DNA from: Mucidula mucida
Taxonomy: Eukaryota > Basidiomycota > Agaricomycetes > Agaricales > Physalacriaceae
Direction: 5' to 3'
Assembly (NCBI GenBank): GCA_015501055.1
Contig: JADNYV010000002.1
Coordinates: forward strand, 1,054,001-1,118,000
Length of the DNA stretch: 64,000 nt
The notes under the pieces are model-generated. The model did no database searches and was not told where the DNA came from. It saw only the letters and a list, made by a program, of their open reading frames with translations. The translations under genes and the position numbers were made by a program. Of the stretch, positions 22,029 through 33,769 are shown one piece after another (position 1 is the stretch's first letter; every line of letters starts with the position of its first letter).

Positions 22029-24752
22029 CTACTTCTTTCGTGCTGGACTAACACTCAAAACCAGAACATCTTCGTCCTCAATGTTATACAACGCAATGGA
22101 GCTTTGGTTCGTTAGCATCTTGCCGGCATACGATAGACGTATTCTCGACACTGGAACAGTGATTCCTGTATGCTGTGTGATACGTTCCCGAAGCGTAGAA
22201 ACCAAAAGATTGAGAGGTAGATCTGGAATCGTAGCAGTGGAACCGTCCAGTTTCCATTCGGGTTTCGAGGTATCGTTCGGGAACTGAACTTTGAGGGAAA
22301 TGGGCGCCTGAGAAAATTAGTCAGGCCGTCGTATTCATAGGAGAAATCTACCTACCGGGTGCATGGCAATCCAGTCATCTTCAGAATAGATCTGGGTGCC
22401 GGGTATCTTGGAAATCTTCTGGCGTTTCGCTGGAGGAATTTCATCGACGACGCCCTCCATCTCGTCAGCCGATCGCACTGTCCCCGCAACGGATTGCAGT
22501 GAATTGTTTGCGGCTGCCAAAGCTGCCATCCTGGTAGGATGCACAGAGGCTGGGGGTTGGTAACCAAAAGGCTGCGCAGCGTCAATGCCTTGATAATGAA
22601 GAGGGGGTAACATAACAGGCGCAGGTTGGTATGCAGACGCCGGTTGAGGGCCAGAAGACACTGTTGCCGCATTGTAAGATGGGTTGGACGCACTGGCGGC
22701 CGCCCTCGGTGGCGCTGGAAGAGAAGCAGGAGCAGGTGGTAGTGTCGTCAACGGCGCGGGAACTGCTGCTGGCCCAATGCCAGGCCCAATAGCATTCACG
22801 TCTTGTCTGTTACATAGCAATCAGCGACTGAATATAGAGATTGAATGAACAACATACGGTCCCAAGCCCTTTGCACGATGTATAGCAGCAATTTGTTCGT
22901 CGAAGTTGACGTTTGTTGAATACTTGTCCAAAGTATTGGCCTTTGATGCGGTATGACCGTCCCAGACTCCCTTCTCCCTTTCCTTTCTCCTTTCCCGCTC
23001 TTCCTCCTCCTCTCTCTTACGACGCTCTTCGTCGGCCTCAGCACCAAAGATATCCACACGAGTACGAGCGAGGTTCTTCAGCGATGATACAACGTTCGCG
23101 CCCCGCTGTAATTCCGAAGCTTGAGCCTTACGACGTTCAAGGGCATCGCGCTGTTCCTTCCATTTAGGATTGAGCAACTCAATACGCATGTGCTCCTGCA
23201 ACTCGTCGACAGCTATTTGTTGTCCGCATATGGTACAGGTGGTCATCGCTGTTTTTGCGTTCTTGGAGCCGACTGTAGGGTATTAGCCTCATCAAGTACG
23301 GAAAAGATGAAAGACTTACGCTTGGGAACGTAATCTGTACGAATCTTCATGGGGCCAGAGGTAGAGCTGGACGTCGCTTGCATTGCCTTGGCTCTTTCCA
23401 TCTCTTTCCGTCTGTCCTCTACGTCTTGAAGTCGCTTTTCCTCCGCCGCTCCCTCATCATCGCTCTCCTCCATTGCCGTGTCTTCCTCGTGTGCGACACC
23501 AGCGCTCCCAACAGCAGCCGCTGCTTCAGCCTCGGCCGCAGCCTGTCGAGCTTTATGAGCCTCAATATCCTCAGCGGTATTCTCCATTATCATAGCTGCC
23601 ATCCTCTTTTGAGCGAGAGTCATGTTCTCCACTTCCTGTACGCTCATAGGAGGAGGAAGTTCCGAGGTCGCGTCAACTGCAGTGAACTCGATTGTTTGTA
23701 CGATAGCATAGTCATGCCAGTCAATTTCGGCAAAAGCAACTGTAAAGATGAGAGAGAGTTGAGATACAGAAAAGCCAAGCTCACGTTTTTCAGCTTCCTG
23801 GTCGTCTTGACGCTTCTTGTCCTTTTCGCGTTTGTTCCTTTCCCATTTCGCGTACCGTTTGGCTATTTCAAGGGTTCTCCAACGGGATCCCTCTGCGGCC
23901 TGGTTTTTCAGCTGTTCCAGCATCTCCTTGTCAGGATATAACACTTTCTGGTACTGCTCCACCAACCGGTTAAAATAGCCAAAAAGCGAATGTGTTGGAC
24001 GAAGGAATTCAAACTGGAAATTTCGAGCCTCTCGGGCGGACAAGGCAGAGAGGAAAGCACCTCCTTGTCGAGCAGTGAAAAGGGCAGTGAGCTTCATAGT
24101 GTCACTGCAACAAACTCAACAACGAACGAGATCAAAGGGGTGAAGACGCACAGGTCAATCGACGAAATGTTGGGCATGTTCATGATGAACATGGAAGGAG
24201 GCGGTTCTAGTCCAAAGTCCACGGTTTGTGTCGCGGTCTGACCATTCTCTTCCCTGGCCAGCTTTTCGGGGGTGGAATCATCGGTCATGTCCCCTTGCAA
24301 GACCTTGTCCATTTTGTTGCGATAATAGGCATGGTACGGGTCCGCGGGATTGAGAAAAGAGAATTTGGGGTCGGAGCGCTGGCCTTCGCGAATTTTGTCC
24401 TCGAATTGAGGTGGATTAGCAGAGCGGGCGACAAAGACAGCAGTTCTGTCAATGACGGCTGGGAAAAGTTAATAGAGTGTATAACATGCACAGAACAAGA
24501 CGGACATTTGATTTCCGGGGGAGGCAGGATGAGACCGCTCGCAAATCTGGCTGTGGCGACGGCTGGTTCCATGTCGTAGTCGACGATGCCGTTGGCGTGG
24601 CCATTTGTCTCTGTGAGGACGTTCATGGTGAGAGTCAAAGCGACGGAACGGCAGAGTTCCCACGATAACTTGCTCTCTTCCTTGACATGTTTGGCGCCTT
24701 TCGACCCACGTCGGTCAATTTGGGTGGTCTCCTCTGGTGCGGCAATGCTCAT
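22029..24752 (-). CDS. PRP21: Splicing factor SF3a subunit 1 (SF3A1 / PRP21)
   Basis: Component of the U2 snRNP SF3a complex, which helps select the branch point. It starts at MSIAAPEETTQIDRRGSK (24752) and contains two SURP modules: SVIDRTAVFVARSANPPQFE near 24440 and KLTALFTARQGGAFLSALSA near 24090. The PRP21-like core follows (LPPPMSVQEVENMTLAQKRM, IRTDYVPKRK, CTICGQQIAVDELQEHMRIE, WKEQRDALERRKAQASELQ). The conserved SF3b/U2-associated stretch is GANVVSSLKNLARTRVDIFG, a charged helix follows, and then a long Pro/Ala-rich linker. The C-terminal ubiquitin-like domain begins after IYSEDDWIAMHP and ends VLSVSPARKK with TAG at 22031-22029. About 780 residues. Gene order of domains equals that of human SF3A1. 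Confidence 0.94.
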
Positions 24753-25180
24753 TTTGTGTTTCTTGGACCGCTCTCATATTTTATTCCAGGAAAATTCCAT
24801 GGAGGCTCTCCGCCACCCGAAAAGCAAACGCTAGGTCCCGACTGAAGAAAGTCGACTCGGTCATTGAGGCAGTTCGAGCTAGCGGCGTTCAGTGCCATGC
24901 ACTTGTCAGTCTGTGATATCTCAAGCGTTGTCGTCAACTCAAAGTCGCAATAGGACGAAGCTCTCGCACTTCCCAAGGAGCACGAAATGCATCCTCGCGA
25001 CAAATACACGGTCTTTACGCCCCATGCTCGAGGGTATAGAAAAGGTATACACAAGGTGCCAAAGTGGACAAGGGTATGTTTCTTTCTTTCTTGACTGGCG
25101 ACTTGTCCTCATCAACATTCTAGACAACCAACCGGACGAACCCAAGAGGTTTCTAATCGTTGCCTCACGCTTTACATTAC
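24753..25180. other. Intergenic region, SF3A1 promoter side
   Basis: Between the SF3A1 start and the CMS1 stop, both minus strand. Open frames on either strand have no recognised motif and no plausible splice pattern. Taken as SF3A1 upstream region plus CMS1 3' UTR. Confidence 0.4.
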
Positions 25181-26245
25181 TTAAAACAAGACCAACTGTA
25201 TCTTGCCGGCCTTTAATTCCCTCAATACCTGTGGACATCCTAGTACAGTCTGAAAGACCTCGTTCCGTGTCTCCGGTATATCCAACAGATTGCGTTCCTT
25301 CGCGTCGCGGAAAGTAATATCCAACATGATATGCGAAATCTGCGAGACTGCCAATGCATCTGGAAGATTGTTTAGCGCGATTCTGCCTATGTGTCCACAA
25401 CTACCCACCTGTCTCGCACAAAAGCTTTCCTAGTCTTCCCGGAGTACCAACTGCCGCACCAACTTTTGTCCGCTTCAAATACGTGACATGTTCTGAAAGC
25501 TTGAAATGTTTGGCAAACAGCTTTGCAACCTCTCCGCCCTTTTCTCCTCTCAACTTTGGCGTCTTGAGAACCCGCGTCACGTCAGCGACGCGAAGTGCTG
25601 CGCCAGCAACAAAGATAAGTGTCGGGGATCCGTTCGTCTTCGACCTTTGTCCTAGTCGCGTGTGCAGACTTGGGACGCCTAGCTATAATTTAGTTGAGCA
25701 CTGCAACTCAGAACTAAGCTCACTTTTCATGATAAAGTCCACGAGCTGGTCAAGAGTTCGAGGTCCTGTCCATGCTGTGGTATCCATGATAGCCGCAGCT
25801 GGGTAGGTAAGGATGAATGTACACTGCTTTGAGGCATAATGAACGTACCTGGTATTCGCTGATCTTCAATTTCGATGGCGGACAAGTCGGGAAAAGCCTT
25901 GTGTTGCAAGGTGAAGAGATAGTCGCTGATTTCGGAAGGGGAGTGACCAGCAATCGAATCGACGAGTACAACAGGTAAAGGATTTTCTGCCATTTTCCGT
26001 TTCTATCATAACTCGGTCAGCATTATACTATAGAGAGTGGGTTGCTCGCTCACCTTGCGCTCCTTCAGCTTTTCCCTCCGTTTCCGTTTCTTCTCATCGG
26101 GTTTGATAGTACTTGGTCCCGACTGTGGCTCGTTTTCCTCTTCGCTTATGTAGTCGCGAGTTTCCTCTACTTCCGCGGCAAGGCCATCGGATTCCAAGTC
26201 CTCCAGAGCGAAATCGTCTTGGAGGTCGTCGCCGGCGGTATGCAT
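25181..26245 (-). CDS. CMS1: CMS1-like ribosome biogenesis protein (CMSS1 family)
   Basis: Homologue of Cms1, a 90S pre-ribosome-associated protein with a degenerate DEAD-box-like core. I prefer the start MHTAGDDLQDDFALEDLESD (26245), because the acidic start is typical and upstream sequence belongs to the divergent promoter shared with TEL2. Then come KPDEKKRKRREKLKERK (nuclear basic run) and PSEISDYLFTLQHKAFPDLS. After splices come AAIMDTTAWTGPRTLDQLVD, the core SPTLIFVAGAALRVADVTRV, TKVGAAVGTPGRLGKLL (degenerate motif Ia/Ib) and ISHIMLDITFRDAKERNLLD. The end KAGKIQLVLF is a family signature. Four or five introns. A Walker A motif is not seen, as in the family. Confidence 0.87.
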
Positions 26246-26384
26246 GTTAAGCAGATCTGCCGTGCGTAAAGCTGATGATGACGTGTCGAGTGGAACAACG
26301 AGCTCGTCGAGAAAGAGAAGGAATGGCATTTTATTCCAAGTATTTGTCGCCACGTGAGACGGCCCGGATTACCGCTGCTTGACC

Positions 26385-29300
26385 ATGAACCACGAAGGCG
26401 CGGATCCTGTCCGAGAAATAATCAAACAGCTACAAGCCCCAGTTCCGGACAAGTCGACTTTGATTCCCCTCCTTGCCGCTCCCCTCGACTGTCTTGGCCT
26501 CCTGCCACCACGTTTTCGACAAAACAATCTCAATCCTGTTCCCAAAGGCGCCGTTCACATCGCTCGGCACATTCCACCCATACAACGCGCCATAATCGAA
26601 CACATATATCCAACATGGGAACCGATTCTTTCGGAAGATGCTTCACTAAGTCTCCTCCAGCAATACTTTTGTCCAGACACCTTTCATTTTGCCTTGGACA
26701 CGTCCGGATCGATCGCCTTACAGGCCTATTCCACTATCCTCTCGACGCGCCTTTCCCATCAATGTATCATGTTCCTAGATATGCTGACCCGGAACTACCC
26801 TGTCGATCGGTTGCATTCAGCTCTCTTCTCCGCCACAAGGACTCAAGTTCGCGTGGAAATGACATGGGAAGATTATATTCAGAACCTCGTTGCGGTGCCT
26901 GCGAAAGTGGCCAATTATATTGGGACCGGAGACATCCCTATTATTATGGAGCAGGGGAACTATTTCAATCACCTATCCACGCGTTGTGAGTGTTTGATTT
27001 ACTCTTTGTCCTCTGAAGAAGCACGCAAGCGTGGTGAGTATACACTCCATTATCCAACCGCCATTAAATGCTCCTGGATAGGATCGTTGACTTCTTTGAC
27101 ATACCTACTCACAAAACTGGCCAATTTGGGACTCTTCCCATTCACTATACCCGAATTACCTTCTCAGTCATCTTTCTTTCACACTACGTTGCCTGTTATT
27201 CGCAAAAGAGCCGTTGTTGAGCAAGACCTACATTACTGTGCCTTCTGGAACGAGCTCATATTTGGAATGCCCTCGACGCTTACTCTTCAGACTATCTTGT
27301 CCTCCCTCTTCTTCTCTTTGGAGGAAATGGATTTTGATCTTGGGAGCGATACACTATGCAGAGCAACAGTGAAGAAAGAAGCCCTGTTTCTTAGAGCTCT
27401 CCTTGGAGACCCGGAGATGTATAGCACAGAGCAATGCGAGGTTGTGTTCTCTGTGATTTTGGGACGCGATTTCACAATCGCTCACGCTCGAGTCTTTGTC
27501 TGTTGGCTTTCTAGTAATTCGAAAAGTATGTACCGACGTATCGAAAACACACCACTTAATTCAAACCTGTGATAGCCTTGGAAAGTTTCCTCAACGAACT
27601 CATCACCAAATGGTCGTCTGCAGATCATGTCAAGCACTCCTTGCTCTCGCGGCATCGCTGTAAGCCTCCGTCTGCAGAAATGTCAAGTCGTTGACTATTG
27701 AGCAGATTCAACGTCACTCTTGGTCTTATCTATTTCGTATCTGGACCAAGGATCCTCATACCTCTCCTTGATGGCAACGGACGGGCGGTTTATTACTGGC
27801 GTTGGCTCCTACATCAACCATATGGACCTTTCTGTTCGACTATGTGGCATGCTAGCAGCGGAAATCGTGGCGTCTTCCTCTGGTCGAAAACTAGACTTTG
27901 ACGTGTGGGAAGGAAACGAACCCTCCAAGGCGTGGGCAAGATCTTTACGAGCACTCCTTCGTTCTCGTGACAGAGACGTAGATTTGAGTACCCTTCCGGA
28001 AAACGACCATGTACACCCTGAATCGACTGCAATCCCGGATGCGCCAGAATCTACGCCAGCGGCATCTATCATCGTCAACGACGCCGGCTACGACTCGGAC
28101 GACTCTATGACGGGATATCAATCCCCCTCATCTTCACGGTCACCATCTCCCACTCCTTCGGAGCTCGACGAGCGAGAAAAAGACCCCTCATTGAATGTTA
28201 CTACGAAAAAGGTTCAGCGGCCAGTCTACCTAGTCCAATTGGGCGAACTGTTACGGGGCTCCAATGCGTTCAAAGGGACAGACAGCGCCCACGAAGCTGA
28301 TAAAATGGAAATGGCTCTTATTCACGGAGAGGATTTGATTCGAAGAAAGCAATTTTTTGGGACTGAATTAGGTTCGTCTTGCTCTTGATACATCGACGAC
28401 TAGATTGAAATCTGGCATGTAGAAGAGAACGCGGTCAATCTTGTGCACGCGTACCTAAATCTTACAGATAAGTTTGAGCTCGATAATTTCAACAAACATT
28501 GCCAGGCGGCGCTAGTAGCCCTCGTGGCGTGCTCTCCTACCAAAGCGGCTCCGTGCGTTAAGATTTAAGATGATACTGTTGGGTGTTAACACAGCAACCA
28601 TAGATCCGTTGTCGAAGAGTTCTTCAAAAATCAGTATTCCATACAACAGCGACATATGATGCTGAACGCGCTGGTCTTGGGTGCTCAGGAACTGAGCGGC
28701 TTACCAAAAGTTCCATCTTTATCTAGCAAAGCTCTTCCCCCTGCTCTACATGACAAATATGCGCCCCAAATCGCTGCAGGACCAGTGCCACGACTTTTGG
28801 CCGATGTTGTCCAGTCTGTATATCGTGAAGAGAAAGCTACGTCGACAGACGAACCAAGTCGCCCTCGAGAACGACGCTTGCGCATCCGAAAGCCTGTTGG
28901 AATTTCTGAAAATATCGACGAAGCTACTCCCAAAGCCGCAACATTTACATCAGTCGCGGCAGAGCATTTCCTGGGACCCCTCCTGAATCGATTTTGGATA
29001 TTCCTGCGGGATGAACAGACGCGGGAAGATCGCACAGCGCACCTGAAAGGGAGACAACAGTACTACGGTGCGGGGACCGGCCTCATTCTTAATCCCATCG
29101 TGTTGGGCTACTTTATCAATTCCTTGTGCGTCTTGATGCACTTGGCAAGAAACGCACCCGAGTGGTCTGCCGTCCTCGCCCCGGATGCGCTAGAGTTGGC
29201 TGTCTCTGTCGGTACCAGACCAGTCTCACGACTAGAGGAGGAAGAGGGCTCTGAAGATTTGGGAGACGAGAGATCAGGTGCCGTGAACAAACAGGCGTCG

Positions 29301-29573
29301 ATTTTGACGTCGGTGCTTGAGCTCATTCTGGTGATCCTGGACTCAAGTTTGGACTTGGATGAAGGGAGGTCGCTGAGTCTGGAGCATACATCGTTGATGT
29401 TGGGAATTCGAGAATGGACGGCGAGTTTGTTCACTCATTTGGATAGCGGGTTGAGGGCACAAGGCAGTGGTGGTTCTGCGGAGACAAACCTCCCAAGAGC
29501 TTGTGCGAATGTGGTTATCAAAGCCGACTTAATAATCAACAAGTGGAGGCGGTCTATGATAGATATCTTGTAA
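26385..29573 (+). CDS. TEL2: Telomere length regulation protein TEL2 (TELO2/CLK2 family)
   Basis: Subunit of the TTT complex, which with Hsp90 stabilises PIKK kinases (TOR, ATM, ATR). I start at ATG 26385 (MNHEGADPVREIIKQLQAPV). The alpha-solenoid N-terminus includes PPIQRAIIEHIYPTWEPIL and FVCWLSSNSK, then a short intron. The conserved core is GSYINHMDLSVRLCGMLAAE followed by GRKLDFDVWEG. An acidic, Ser/Pro-rich linker (YQSPSSSRSPSPTPSELDE), which in relatives is phosphorylated, lies just before the Telomere_reg-2 domain: VYLVQLGELLRGSNAF, FELDNFNKHCQAALVALVAC, IQQRHMMLNALVLGAQELSG, FLGPLLNRFWIFLRDEQTRE, and GTGLILNPIVLGYFINSLCV. About 960 residues; the first exon is long and seven or so short introns follow. 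Divergent from CMS1 by 139 bases. Confidence 0.92.
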
Positions 29574-29671
29574 TGTAGTGCAGTGGGAATTACGTTGACG
29601 CGATTGGCTGATGTTCCACGTGCGCCCGACTTCTGTCCACCGCTCAATTCGATTCGTTCGTTTACTCACCG

Positions 29672-30655
29672 ATGTTGTCTGCGCTGTCATCCCGCCTAGC
29701 GTCGCGCACCCTGTCGCGGGGTATTTCTACGACGTGCGCACGGCGCTCCGATGCTCTCTTCGTGGTGCGTGTGCTGCTATACACGCTCCAGACATCCAGC
29801 TCACTATAAACAGCATAGAGACACAAAGTACAACAACCCAAAGGCATGTCCGCCTCGCTGGTCGACCACGCTGTCATTTTATTGACTCGGTTTCAGATTG
29901 CGTTCGAGTTTGACAGCGAGAACAAGAAGAGAGCAGACGAAATCATCTCCCGATATCCCCCACAATACAAGAAGGCTGCAGTCATACCACTCCTCGACTT
30001 GGGACAGCGCCAAAACAAGGGATGGACGAGCATCAGCGTGATGAACTACGTGGCGAACCTGCTGGGAATGCCACCAATGCGGGTCTATGAAGTCGCTACT
30101 TTTTACACAATGTTCAACCGGTACGTGCTTCTCGTGTCTGAAGGCAATGTTATCCTTTACCAGTGCCTGTAGGGAACCCATCGGCGAACACTTTGTGCAA
30201 GTCTGCACAACCACACCATGTATGCTACGCGGCTCTACCGATATTCTCAAGACTGTATGCAGCCACCTCGGCGGCATACATCCTGGCGAAACTACGGAAG
30301 ACGGAAAATTCACTGTGGTCGAGGTCGAGTGCCAGGGTGCGTGTAGCAATGCGCCCATGGTTGTCGTTGGAGATGATTTCTATGTACGCTCACTTTCTCC
30401 GTTTCGCAGCCATTGTTAAATATGTTTTATAGGAGGACTTGACTCCGGAATCGACCAAGAAGATCCTCGATGCATTCGCATCTGGTACCAAGCCAAAGCC
30501 CGGTCCCCAGAGCGGCCGTCAGACAAGCGAAAACTCTGCCGGATTAACAACATTGACGACAAAGGTCCGTCTCTTCTTCATGTTCACTCTCCGTCAATAA
30601 CACCACATCCTAGCCCTATGGTCCTGGAGAGTTCTGTAGTCCCGAGTTCCAATGA
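29672..30655 (+). CDS. Mitochondrial complex I 24 kDa subunit (NDUFV2/NuoE family)
   Basis: Peripheral subunit of NADH:ubiquinone oxidoreductase carrying a [2Fe-2S] cluster in a thioredoxin-like fold. It starts [20 protein letters not shown], an Arg/Ser-rich mitochondrial presequence. A normal intron is followed by one with a GC donor (29844-29896), giving [20 protein letters not shown]. The body has [40 protein letters not shown], and the cluster ligands in [10 protein letters not shown] and [10 protein letters not shown]. It ends [14 protein letters not shown] with TGA 30653-30655. Six introns of about 45-60 bases. Complete relative to fungal homologues of about 240-260 residues. Confidence 0.93.
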
Positions 30656-30729
30656 TGTTATAATTTGCGAATAGATTATTGTTATGAGGCATGCATTTTA
30701 GTCCGTATTTGGTCCGTATAGTCCGCTCG

Positions 30730-32673
30730 CTAATCGTCACCTTCACCATCATCATACCCGTACGCGCCTTCACCCATTTGTGGCAAACGGTGTATTATAT
30801 AGCTAGTATGCGAGCTTCAGTGTATTGACCATTGAACGCTGTCACACACGTACTTGATTTCTTCCTTCAAATCGTGACAATACCGATCTAAAGAATGTAA
30901 GCCAACGATGACTCTGCTGCAATCGAGAAAAATGTTTACCAAGAGGTAAATCGCCACCATCGTCACCTGCATCAAAAGGCTATCAGCCGAGAGGTCGGAA
31001 CAAAGTGGAGGGTACGTACCGAAGGGCATCTCAATTTCGTCGGCGATTCCTTCGATTCCCATGAAGGTGAAGGCGACCACGGTGACGAGAGGGATCATGG
31101 TCCATCCAAGATCGTTCACCAATGTGAGTGGTAAAGCGAAAAGATACAAAGTAACACATTGTTTAAGATGAATGCCATCTGAAGACGCGTCAATTTGCGT
31201 GCTATATCTCGATCACAGTACTTACAAGAGACGGGGATAGGCGTGTTGGCGACTCTCTCCATGGCAGTGAGTTGATCCACCATGCTTTGCACCCTAAGGA
31301 AAGACAGTGAACGGTTTCTTCAAAGATGTAGCCACGAGACGTACAGTACATTCATGGCATTAGTACCTTGAAAAGAGGGTAAGAACGAACATCCATCATG
31401 GATAACTTTCTTGCCCACCTGCAGGTCCAACCGTTTCTAAAAGTCCTTCGCGTCGGAAGTAGAACAACATCCGTGTTAACTCATGAGCGATGCTAATTGC
31501 ACGTTACATTTATCATATAAATGACTGCAGCAACAGAAGATACATACATGAGAGGAAGTGGTAGCGATGCATCCGGGAAGAAATCGACGGTCTGGTGGCT
31601 ACCACTTAATAACGGTGTGCTCTGTCCAAACTTTTGCTTGCTCCGCTTCGGACGTACACGCTTCGTAGCATCGCCTTTCGTGATGTTGATTATTTCCGGC
31701 GATGTGCGTCCGCTGATGGGTGTCGCCTGCCCACTGGTTGCTGCGCCATGCGTGGGAGCCTCCAAAGAAGTATTGCGCGTCGCAGCGTATGATTCGAATG
31801 CATCAATCTTGTGGCCGTACGTGGCATCGTCGTAACGCGCAAAGGAGGCGGGGAGAACTCCACGGTAGTCCTCCCAAGTGATCCCGTCTTCACCTCGGAG
31901 ATAATGCTTTACTGCAAACGCGAAGGAGAGACAGAGCTGTAGAGTTTCGGTTTTGCGACGTCGGAGTTGGGCTGCAGTGATTGGGGTAAGTGACGATTTG
32001 CCTTTGACATCTTGATCTGCAGGAGGGAGAGCGACGTTGACCCATATTTGACGCGATAGATTCCGGATATTAGATGTCATCCCAGCGAACGATTTTCGGC
32101 CTTCCCAATAACGATCATACGAGGTTCTAGTGAACATGGGTAAAGAAGAGGAAAACATTGATGGTGATGGGTGCGTACGAGTTCCTACGATCAAAGTTGA
32201 ATGAACTTTCAAACGTATGTACTATAGAAGGCTCACCTGAAAACGAGAATGAGACCAACAACGACAGACAATAGCGGTACGATCGAGTTGGTCAGAACTA
32301 GCTTGTAGCCTTTCGACCATGCAACCGTAACAAGAGTGGCAAAGAGGGTGACAGTGATAACTGGGCCGACTATACGTCCAATGATCTGTAGCATTTAGTT
32401 TATTTCATGGAGTCGAATGACAGCGAGAACAATGGTACGAACGCTTCCTTTAATACGAAAGACATCGGGAAGCCACGAATACTGCAACAGCAATGAGCTT
32501 ATCGGCCACTAGAGCTAAGTATATGTGAGTACTTGTCGCAGATATTTTCTCTTGATGCGGGGAGCCTGGATGACGATGAGGGGGGCCCATGAATAGAACA
32601 GAGTACGCACCTGGAATTTTGGCAGAACCGAGGCAAATGAACTCTTCATAGTCGTCGGCATACTTTCGTTCAT
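30730..32673 (-). CDS. Bestrophin-like anion channel family protein (UPF0187)
   Basis: Membrane protein of the bestrophin/YneE family, which form Cl- or related anion channels. The N-terminus is uncertain: I use ATG 32673 (MNESMPTTMKSSFASVLPKF), with the next exon WLPDVFRIKGSVRTIVLA. Two helices follow (ITVTLFATLVTVAWSKGYKL and NSIVPLLSVVVGLILVFRNS), then the family motif SYDRYWEGRKSFAGMTSNIR. A fungal cytoplasmic insert rich in Ser/Thr follows (SGQATPISGRTSPEIINITK). The C-terminal helix pair LYLFALPLTLVNDLGWTMIP and GIEGIADEIEMPFG closes with DLPLDRYCHDLKEEI, and the protein ends in an acidic tail (DDGEGDD). Eight or so short introns. Subcellular location and ion selectivity cannot be read from sequence. 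Confidence 0.88.
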
Positions 32674-33769
32674 GGTCGTTGCATTCAACGAGCTACAAGA
32701 GCAGAAACAGAGAAACAGTTCGCTCCTGGCAACCTTCGGCCCGGGTTTGTAATGGTTATCCCCTTTCGACTCACCTTCCACTTCACGCGAAGTACTTTCA
32801 TCTCCAAGTGAAGACCCTTGGAAGACCCTCATTGTTAGCTCTTCAGCAATAATGAGCCTAGTCAGCGTGACATTCTAGATATGAATCAAGCATGCTCCTT
32901 ACTCATTGCATTCCAAGCCCCCACTCAATCGACACAATACTTATTCGCGAACACCTCAAAGTTTCCCTGAAGCTTGTTTCATGAGGCAACACGAGCGTCG
33001 GTGGCGCGTTCAAACTATTTAGAGCCGTTCAGTAATGAGCCAAGGAAATTTACATAACCGACTTTGCAGTACTCATATGCAGACATCAGACAGTAACGCG
33101 GCAACTTGCCTGAAGAAGATTTTATATACGAAGCAACGAGTACCGGCACTGATCGGAGCTGCACCACACGGAATCCAGTGGAATACGTGTATGCATCGAT
33201 AGTACGAGTACATAACCCACCTCGAAGCCGCCTCAAGTTGAGAAGAACTGATGAGGCCTGATAAAGTACGAAATGATTGATACCAAGAGGAATCAATGCT
33301 TCGCGTCATGACGAACTACTCTTCTTCGAAGACATTCGGAATGGAACAAAAACCCTAGTGGGAGGCGCGTGTACCGTGCGCGCCGCGAGAAGAACGCGAG
33401 GCGATCGTTCTTGACTTTGATTTTTATAGAATGAGACAGTCCAAATCCGCTGTCAGGTGTACGAATTCACCTCAATTGTTATTGATAGCGGAGGTCTGAG
33501 GATTACATTCAACAGAACGCGGGTCCTGTGGCGCCATCGTTATCTTCCCAGCTCTGTTTCTTCGCGATCATGAGGACAGAACCTATTGAAATGAACATGC
33601 ACAAGACCAAGCTGGCCTTCTCAATGGAAAAAGACACTCGCCGAATAGAAACCTTGCTAGGGTGACAAGCCGCTCAAATATTCAGTTTATATGCTACATC
33701 TCACCTCAGTAATCGTATCACATACATATATACAGAAAGGAAAATCACAACAAACGGTACATCCGTGCT
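32674..33769. other. Long intergenic region, no gene seen
   Basis: About 1.1 kb between the bestrophin start and the GSK3 stop (both minus strand). The longest open frame (93 codons, minus, near 33015-33296) has no recognisable motif and begins without a convincing context. It contains the bestrophin promoter and the GSK3 3' UTR. No repeat or RNA gene found by eye. Confidence 0.4.

Noticed and set aside
23378..23941. Plus-strand frame of 187 codons
   Set aside because: It lies opposite the SF3A1 core, whose domains are clear; hydrophobic runs arise from antisense of charged helices.
24892..25400. Open frames on both strands (141 and 153 codons)
   Set aside because: No motif. One is opposite or out of frame with the CMS1 C-terminal exon, the rest is intergenic.
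26246..26353. N-terminal extension of CMS1 (MATNTWNKM...)
   Set aside because: It begins inside the promoter shared with TEL2, and the acidic MHTAGDDLQDD start fits the family better.
33015..33309. Two overlapping minus-strand frames in the bestrophin-GSK3 gap
   Set aside because: No family; they do not combine by splicing; probably chance.
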